A DNA stretch of 32,179 nucleotides from the NCBI GenBank assembly GCA_910589115.1, contig CAJUSB010000024.1, forward strand, positions 1 through 32,179, written 5' to 3'. The stretch's first letter is position 1; each line of letters starts with the position of its first letter. This DNA is from an uncultured Clostridia bacterium. Lineage in GTDB: Bacteria > Bacillota > Clostridia > Oscillospirales > Butyricicoccaceae. The translations under genes and the position numbers were made by a program. Of the stretch, positions 27,674 to 32,179 are shown piece after piece. The notes under the pieces are model-generated. The model made no database searches, was not told the DNA's origin, and saw only the letters and a program-made list of their open reading frames with translations.

Positions 27674-28915
27674 TTATGCTTCAGCCTTGATCTTCTTCAG
27701 CTGAGCAAAGCGGGGCAGGCCGTTTACCTTGGGGCCGACATTGTCACCAGCAATGAGCGGGAGCGCATAGTCGATAAAGCCCTGGTTGATGCCGTTGCCT
27801 TCGTCGTTGATCCATTCCTGCGGGACCTTCTTCTCGGTATTTGCAACCTCGGAGAGCGGCAGCAGCTGGATTTCGCACTTATAGCCGTTTGCATCGCGGG
27901 TGCACTTGAAGCCGGGCATGAAGTCGGTCTTGCCTGCGACAGCGTTCTCTACCGCTGCCTTGCCGGAGGCGTAGGATTCATCCACGTCGGTCTTGGAAGC
28001 CGCGTGCGCAGCGCAGCGCTGGAGCAGGGACAGCTCAATGCCGCGTACCTTTGCGCCGGTCTCACACTTGATCTTGTCCGCGAGCATTGCAGCAAGGCCG
28101 CCCAGCTGTGCATGGCCAAAACCGTCCGTTGCAGAGGTTTTCGCCTCGGATACGAAGGAGCCGTCTGCATAGTGGATACCCTCAGAAACAGCAACAAGAC
28201 AGTTGCCCTTTTCTGCATAAACGCGCTTGACGTCTGCAATAAACTTATCCATATCAAAGTCGCGCTCGGGGAGGTAGATGAGGTCGGGGCCTGCGCCCTG
28301 TGCGGTAGCCAGTGCGGAAGCGGCGGTCAGCCAGCCAGCATGACGGCCCATGATTTCAACGACACAGATCATGCCGGTATCATATACGCGGGCATCCTGA
28401 TAGATTTCCATGCAGGAGGTTGCGATATACTTCGCCGCAGAAGAGAAGCCGGGGCAATGGTCGGTGCCGAACAGGTCGTTGTCGATGGTCTTCGGGATAC
28501 CCATGACGCGGCACTCATAACCGGACTTCATCATGAACTTGGAAATCTTATTGCAGGTATCCATTGAGTCATTGCCGCCGTTGTAGAAGAAGTAGCGGAC
28601 ATCATATTTCTTGAAGATCTCAAGGATACGCTTGTAATCGGTATCGTCAACGTCGGGGTCGGCGAGCTTATAGCGGCAGGAGCCGAGGGCAGAGGAGGGG
28701 GTGTAGCGCAGGAGCGCGAGTTCTTCACGGTCCTCTTTGTCAATATCGTACAGGAAATCATCCAAAACACCCTTGATGCCATGCGCGGCGCCCAGGACGC
28801 GGGTGATGGACGGGTTGTCGAGCGCAGTCTCAAGCGCACCAAGTACGGAAGAGTTGATGACCGAGGTCGGTCCGCCGGACTGGCCGATGATGCAGGCGCC
28901 TTTTAATTCACTCAT
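27674..28915 (-). CDS. pfp: 6-phosphofructokinase, pyrophosphate-dependent type
   Basis: A 413-residue phosphofructokinase. It catalyses fructose-6-phosphate to fructose-1,6-bisphosphate; the PPi form is reversible and saves ATP. Substrate choice is read from two motifs: GGNDS (residues 113-117), where D116 replaces the Gly of ATP enzymes, and PKTIDND (141-147), where K142 replaces Gly. Both point to PPi. Other landmarks are GQSGGPTSVINSS (phosphate loop), EIMGRHAGWLTAASALA and GFGHAQLGG. AGGAGG precedes the ATG. It is divergent from the aldolase gene that uses its product. Codon use looks highly biased, as for a strongly expressed gene. Confidence 0.95.
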   Translation of the reverse strand: MSELKGACIIGQSGGPTSVINSSVLGALETALDNPSITRVLGAAHGIKGVLDDFLYDIDKEDREELALLRYTPSSALGSCRYKLADPDVDDTDYKRILEIFKKYDVRYFFYNGGNDSMDTCNKISKFMMKSGYECRVMGIPKTIDNDLFGTDHCPGFSSAAKYIATSCMEIYQDARVYDTGMICVVEIMGRHAGWLTAASALATAQGAGPDLIYLPERDFDMDKFIADVKRVYAEKGNCLVAVSEGIHYADGSFVSEAKTSATDGFGHAQLGGLAAMLADKIKCETGAKVRGIELSLLQRCAAHAASKTDVDESYASGKAAVENAVAGKTDFMPGFKCTRDANGYKCEIQLLPLSEVANTEKKVPQEWINDEGNGINQGFIDYALPLIAGDNVGPKVNGLPRFAQLKKIKAEA

Positions 28916-28983
28916 AATTAAGAATACCTCCTGATTTTTACTGCGGTAAGCCGCCGGAAGATAAGGGCGGCCCTATATTTATT

Positions 28984-29012
28984 ATGTTACCATAATTCCC
29001 CGGGAAATGCAA
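28984..29012 (-). promoter_or_regulatory. Predicted promoter of the phosphofructokinase gene
   Basis: Minus strand: TTGCAT (29012-29007), a 17-bp spacer and TAACAT (28989-28984), followed by an AT-rich leader of about 65 nt. Confidence 0.6.
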
Positions 29013-29073
29013 ATTTTTTTATACAGATTTTACAGCCTTTCTCGGCATAGCGGGACGCCTTGAAAAAAATTTG

Positions 29074-29086
29074 GTGCACAGTGCAC
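29074..29086. promoter_or_regulatory. Possible shared operator between pfp and fba
   Basis: GTGCAC occurs twice (29074-29079 and 29081-29086) separated by one base, making a compact dyad. It lies 17 bp upstream of the fba -35 box and about 60 bp upstream of the pfp -35 box. No regulator is recognised; this is positional inference. Confidence 0.4.
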
Positions 29087-29103
29087 ATACGGCAAAAGAA
29101 GTC

Positions 29104-29132
29104 TTGCATTTATTCGCCTATACTGCTAGAAT
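29104..29132 (+). promoter_or_regulatory. Predicted promoter of fba
   Basis: TTGCAT (29104-29109), a 17-bp spacer and TAGAAT (29127-29132). The leader is about 70 nt. Confidence 0.7.
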
Positions 29133-29211
29133 AAAGGAGTAATCCTCCTGCGGGCGGCGCGTGTTCGGCGCGGTGTGCTGCTGGAAGAAAAAATGAAAGG
29201 AAGTAATAGTT

Positions 29212-30150
29212 ATGGCATTGGTAACTACTACCGAAATGTTCAAGAAGGCATACGAGGGCGGCTATGCTGTCGGCGCTTTCAATGTAAACAACATGGAGAT
29301 CGTGCAGGGCATCACCGAGGCCTGCCAGGAGCTGAACAGCCCTGTTGTCCTTCAGGTATCCAAGGGCGCACGTGCCTATGCAAACCACACCTATCTGGTT
29401 AAGATGGTTGAGGCTGCAATCGTGAACTGCCCCGATATCCCGATTGCACTGCATCTGGACCATGGCCCGGATTTTGAGACCTGCAAGGCCTGCATTGACG
29501 GCGGTTTTTCTTCTGTTATGATCGACGGCTCTTCACTCCCGTTTGAGGAGAATATCAAGATGGCGAAACAGGTCGTTGAGTATGCCCATGCACACGGTGT
29601 TGTAGTCGAGGCTGAGCTCGGCACACTGGCAGGCGTTGAGGACGAGGTTTGCGTTTCCGCAGAAGATTCTTCCTACACCCGCCCTGAGGATGTACAGGAA
29701 TTTGTAGAGAAGACCGGCTGTGACTCTCTGGCGATTGCAATCGGTACTTCCCACGGTGCATACAAGTTTAAGCCCGGCACCAAGCCCCAGCTTCGTTTCG
29801 ATATCCTTGAAGAAGTTGAGAAGCGCCTGCCTGGCTTCCCGATCGTTCTGCATGGTTCTTCTTCCGTTCCGCAGGAATTCGTCAAGAAGATCAACGAGCA
29901 CGGCGGCAAGATGCCCGATGCAATCGGCATTCCGGAAGAGATGCTCCGTCAGGCTGCCAAGATGGCGGTCTGCAAGATCAATATCGACTCCGATATCCGT
30001 CTCGCAATCACTGCATCCATCCGTGAGTACTTCGATGCACATCCGGATCACTTCGATCCCCGCCAGTACCTCAAGCCCGCTCGTCAGGCAGTAAAGGACA
30101 TGGTTGCGCATAAGATTAAAAACGTTCTGGGTTCTGACGGCAAGGCATAA
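29212..30150 (+). CDS. fba: Class II fructose-1,6-bisphosphate aldolase
   Basis: A zinc-dependent glycolytic aldolase, 312 residues, cleaving fructose-1,6-bisphosphate to dihydroxyacetone phosphate and glyceraldehyde-3-phosphate. The catalytic Asp and a zinc His are D83 and H84 in ALHLDHGPDFE; further ligands are the EAELG glutamate (about 133-135), H181 (GTSHGAYKF) and H214 (IVLHGSSSVP). The N-terminus VGAFNVNNMEIVQGI is typical. Codon use is strongly biased, as expected for high expression. GAAAGGAAG precedes ATG 29212. It diverges from pfp, which makes its substrate. Confidence 0.97.
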   Translation: MALVTTTEMFKKAYEGGYAVGAFNVNNMEIVQGITEACQELNSPVVLQVSKGARAYANHTYLVKMVEAAIVNCPDIPIALHLDHGPDFETCKACIDGGFSSVMIDGSSLPFEENIKMAKQVVEYAHAHGVVVEAELGTLAGVEDEVCVSAEDSSYTRPEDVQEFVEKTGCDSLAIAIGTSHGAYKFKPGTKPQLRFDILEEVEKRLPGFPIVLHGSSSVPQEFVKKINEHGGKMPDAIGIPEEMLRQAAKMAVCKINIDSDIRLAITASIREYFDAHPDHFDPRQYLKPARQAVKDMVAHKIKNVLGSDGKA

Positions 30151-30185
30151 TCAATCGTTGGTTTTCGCTGCATAAATACCCCTTT

Positions 30186-30228
30186 GGCACCAAAATTCGG
30201 CCGTTTGGCTGCGTTTTGGTGCCTTTTC
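30186..30228 (+). terminator. Intrinsic terminator of fba
   Basis: GGCACCAAAA (30186-30195) pairs perfectly with TTTTGGTGCC (30214-30223), followed by TTTTC. Confidence 0.85.
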
Positions 30229-30235
30229 TACGGAT

Positions 30236-30279
30236 AAAACAGGCGGGAGCTTCCTGAAATGAAAGCCCCCGCCTGTTTT
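30236..30279. terminator. Bidirectional terminator between fba and the MerR gene
   Basis: AAAACAGGCGGG (30236-30247) with GCTT beyond a mismatch pairs with AAGC and CCCGCCTGTTTT (ending 30279). A and T flanks suit both directions; it probably ends the minus-strand aldo/keto reductase-merR mRNA and backs up the fba terminator. Confidence 0.82.
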
Positions 30280-30326
30280 GCCGGATGGCAATATCTTTGT
30301 AAATACTGGCTTCCGGATGGAAAATA

Positions 30327-30707
30327 TCAGTTTTTCGGTAATCTATTGCTGCTGTGCATCAGCCCCTGTTCATAAAGACTGATTTTATAATTCAGCCGGT
30401 CCAGAGAATGCTGCATATCTGTCATACGGGAGGTCAGCTGCTCGCGCTGTTCAATCAGCAAGGCCTTGCGTGCGTCAAGCGTTTCATCGCCTTTTTGATA
30501 CAGCTCTACATATTGTATCAATGCCTCGATTTGTACGCCAGCCGCACGCATACACTTCATCAGCTCAATCCAGCCACAGGAAGCCTCATCATAATCACGT
30601 ATGCCGCTTTTCGTCCGGGGGACGGGCGGCAGCAGCCCTATTTTCTCATAATACCGCAGCGTATCCGGCGAAATATCAAATCTCCGGCTCACCTCTGCAA
30701 TCGTCAT
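30327..30707 (-). CDS. MerR family transcriptional regulator
   Basis: 126 residues. N-terminal MerR helix-turn-helix and wing (MTIAEVSRRFDISPDTLRYYEKIGLLPPVPRTKSGIRDYDE), then a helical hinge (ELMKCMRAAGVQIEALIQYVELYQKGDETLDARKALL) and a long coiled-coil dimer helix (EQREQLTSRMTDMQHSLDRLNYKISLYE). There is no Cys-rich metal-binding loop. This resembles MerR regulators linked to aldo/keto reductases and quinone- or aldehyde-type stress. It lies 33 nt downstream of the aldo/keto reductase gene in the same direction, and a MerR-type promoter precedes that pair. Spacing from AAGGAG to ATG is long (12 nt). Confidence 0.93.
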   Translation of the reverse strand: MTIAEVSRRFDISPDTLRYYEKIGLLPPVPRTKSGIRDYDEASCGWIELMKCMRAAGVQIEALIQYVELYQKGDETLDARKALLIEQREQLTSRMTDMQHSLDRLNYKISLYEQGLMHSSNRLPKN

Positions 30708-30740
30708 ATCCCGGGTCCACTCCTTCTTTGATGTAAACGG

Positions 30741-31886
30741 TCAAGCCCCGAACCGTGTGACAGCCTCCGCCATGTTTTTCATGACCAGCACGCTGAACGG
30801 ACAACGCGTTTCACACGCGCCGCATTGGACGCATTCGCCCGCATGGTGCGGCAGCGCGGCGTAATGCTCGCGTACGGTTTCGGGCACGCTGCCCTGTGCC
30901 CGTGCAAGGTTCAGGAATTTGGTTACAGATGCAACATCAATTCCTTTCGGGCAGGGGGCGCAGTGGCCGCAGTACATACAGTGTCCCTGCCAGCTGATTT
31001 TTGGCAATGATGCAAAGGCTTCTGCGTAATCCTTTTCACTTTCCGGTGCAGTTTCGTATGCAATGCAGGCGCGAAGCTCGTCTGGCGTCCGTGCCCCTGT
31101 CATGATGGAGGCAACGCCCGGCCGGGTGAGGGCATAATGCAGGCATTGGTACAGTGTCAGCGCCTTTCCTGCGGGGGAATATTCGCTCAAAAGATCGCCC
31201 CCGCCAAAGGCTTTCATGACTGTGATGCCGATTCCCTGACGCTGACAGGCTTCATAAAGCGCCTGGCGCTGCGGGTCCATATTGACAAGCGGCTTTTCAT
31301 AATTTTTTTCCGCCCAAAGCTGTTCTACATCCTCATTTGCGGGTTGGAGGTCATAGCACGGATTGATGCTGAACATCAGTACATCAATCAGCCCGCTGTC
31401 CACCGCGGCAAGTGCGACCTCTGGATTATGACTCGAAAGACCGATGCTTTTGATTGTCCCAGCGTCTTTCAGGGTGCGGGCATAGTGCATGATATCACCA
31501 TTGACGGTTTCCGCCCAGTCAGCCATAGAATCAACATAATGAATCATGCCGATTTCGACCGATTCGGTCCCCAGCCGCTTGAGCTGGTCGTCAAAGCCCG
31601 CTTTCACTTCATCAAGTACACGGGTGCGCTTATATTGACCATCTTTCCAGACGGCGCACAGATGCGCCTGAAGCACAAACTTTTCCCGCCGTCCCTGCAT
31701 GGCCCGGCCCAGATGGGAGCGGAATTCTGGATTTGGGGAATAAAGGTCGATACAGTTGACACCGGACTCCTCCATTAAATCAACAAATGCTTTGACCTCT
31801 TCATAAGGCTTATCCGCTAAACCTTCGCAGCCGATACCGATTTCGCTGACCCGGATACCGGTGCGGCCTAATATACGGTAATTCAT
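30741..31886 (-). CDS. Aldo/keto reductase-like protein with 4Fe-4S motifs, altered catalytic tetrad
   Basis: 381 residues with the aldo/keto reductase barrel (start MNYRILGRTGIRVSEIGIGCEG) and a C-terminal ferredoxin-like part carrying CMYCGHCAPCPKG and CVQCGACETRCP. The usual tetrad is incomplete: D47 is present (CIDLYSPNPE), but the position five residues later is N52 rather than Tyr, and the strand that normally ends in TK reads VLQAHLC with no Lys; H116 (GMIHYVDS) remains. It may use different chemistry or act mainly through its Fe-S clusters. AAAAAGGAGG precedes the ATG. First gene of a two-gene operon with merR. Confidence 0.9.
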   Translation of the reverse strand: MNYRILGRTGIRVSEIGIGCEGLADKPYEEVKAFVDLMEESGVNCIDLYSPNPEFRSHLGRAMQGRREKFVLQAHLCAVWKDGQYKRTRVLDEVKAGFDDQLKRLGTESVEIGMIHYVDSMADWAETVNGDIMHYARTLKDAGTIKSIGLSSHNPEVALAAVDSGLIDVLMFSINPCYDLQPANEDVEQLWAEKNYEKPLVNMDPQRQALYEACQRQGIGITVMKAFGGGDLLSEYSPAGKALTLYQCLHYALTRPGVASIMTGARTPDELRACIAYETAPESEKDYAEAFASLPKISWQGHCMYCGHCAPCPKGIDVASVTKFLNLARAQGSVPETVREHYAALPHHAGECVQCGACETRCPFSVLVMKNMAEAVTRFGA

Positions 31887-31944
31887 ATTGATTTCCTCCT
31901 TTTTCCAGCCGGTAGATGTAATACACCAGACGGTCTACCTATAT

Positions 31945-31975
31945 ACGGTAACATCTGGAGCGTACTCTAAGTCAA
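31945..31975 (-). promoter_or_regulatory. MerR-type promoter (19-bp spacer) of the aldo/keto reductase-merR operon
   Basis: Minus strand: TTGACT (31975-31970), a spacer of exactly 19 bp and TACCGT (31950-31945). The spacer holds an imperfect dyad, CTTAGAG and CTCCAGA, separated by TACG. Overlong 19-bp spacers with a central dyad are the hallmark of MerR-activated promoters, so autoregulation by the operon's own MerR is likely. The leader is about 50 nt. Confidence 0.78.
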
Positions 31976-32061
31976 GAGGACGCGTGTAAACTTTTTGTAA
32001 CGATTGCATTGCAAACAAAATATAATGAATACATCACGGAAAATCCTACCGCATTCACCCA

Positions 32062-32179
32062 CCCCGCCCGCCGTCGTTTTGGCGGGCGGGGCAGTCCGCA
32101 GAAACAGTGATGACCGTACCCATTCCCCGCCGCAGCGGAGAAAGGGAGTCCAGAGGGACAAGTCCCTCTGGCGCTGTCT
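32062..32179 (+). repeat. Dispersed multi-hairpin element, copy h (cut by window end), with outer hairpin
   Basis: Outer stem CCCCGCCCGCC (32062-32072) with GGCGGGCGGGG (32081-32091) and loop GTCGTTTT; 35 nt; left hairpin CCGC-CGCA-GCGG (32127-32138); core CCAGAGGGA-CAAG-TCCCTCTGG (32150-32171). The right-end hairpins would lie beyond the window. Same subtype as copy g. Confidence 0.9.

Noticed and set aside
27422..28567. Long open frame of 381 codons on the plus strand
   Set aside because: It begins inside repeat copy g and runs antisense through the phosphofructokinase gene, which has intact active-site motifs.
31967..32161. Short minus-strand open frame at the window end
   Set aside because: It is the translation of element copy h and the MerR promoter region; it has no ribosome site.

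Overview
The window looks like chromosomal DNA of a GC-rich, spore-forming member of the Bacillota, class Clostridia. My best guess is an Oscillospiraceae or Butyricicoccaceae-type gut anaerobe. That is an inference from a YtfJ/GerW sporulation protein, an IreB phosphoprotein, a pheST T-box leader, a PPi-type phosphofructokinase, ferredoxin-like aldo/keto reductases, good AGGAGG ribosome sites and high GC. No rRNA, tRNA, CRISPR array, intact IS or prophage was seen.

Layout. 1-2584: malQ (-) and trmB (+) diverge from facing promoters. 2806-3345: a GNAT acetyltransferase. 3510-6359 (-): a tight operon yqeG, Endo IV-like TIM barrel, aroQ, M24 peptidase, with an ATGA overlap at all three junctions. 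6599-7876: an unassigned GH18-like protein (+) and a YbaK-type deacylase (-). 7960-9260: a more AT-rich patch with a ribbon-helix-helix protein, a tandem pair of DUF6809-like genes, a repeat- and hairpin-rich spacer, and a 37-residue membrane peptide gene with its own promoter and terminator. 9478-14983 (+): site-2 protease, scpA, scpB, DUF2953 protein, ytfJ, D,D-carboxypeptidase and an rluB-type pseudouridine synthase, a chromosome-segregation/sporulation/cell-wall cluster. 15069-16274 (-): aldo/keto reductase with Fe-S motifs. 16551-19976 (+): YtrA-type GntR regulator plus ABC ATPase and permease, with a matching operator. 20008-24303 (+): phenylalanine T-box, pheS and an unusually long pheT. 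24422-27425 (+): ireB, two zinc-ribbon proteins and an FAD oxidoreductase. 27674-30150: divergent glycolytic genes, PPi-phosphofructokinase (-) and class II fructose-bisphosphate aldolase (+). 30327-31886 (-): a second aldo/keto reductase and its MerR regulator, behind a 19-bp-spacer MerR-type promoter.

The most striking signal is not a gene. At least eight intergenic sites carry related, modular, GC-rich elements of about 55-170 bp built from mini-hairpins. They share a core stem CCAGAGGG/CCCTCTGG, a left-end hairpin with a constant CGCA loop, and one to four right-end hairpins with a constant GCRYA loop, sometimes as 17-bp tandem units. Stem bases change in compensating pairs between copies while the loops stay fixed. 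This suggests selection on structure, as RNA or as single-stranded DNA. The copies sit in 5' leaders, between a T-box terminator and pheS, and between convergent genes, so they are not simply terminators.

Secondary observations are a duplicated OB-fold region in PheT, an aldo/keto reductase that has lost its catalytic Tyr and Lys, a recurrent TTGCAT -35 box, and a possible attenuator directly upstream of the FAD oxidoreductase.
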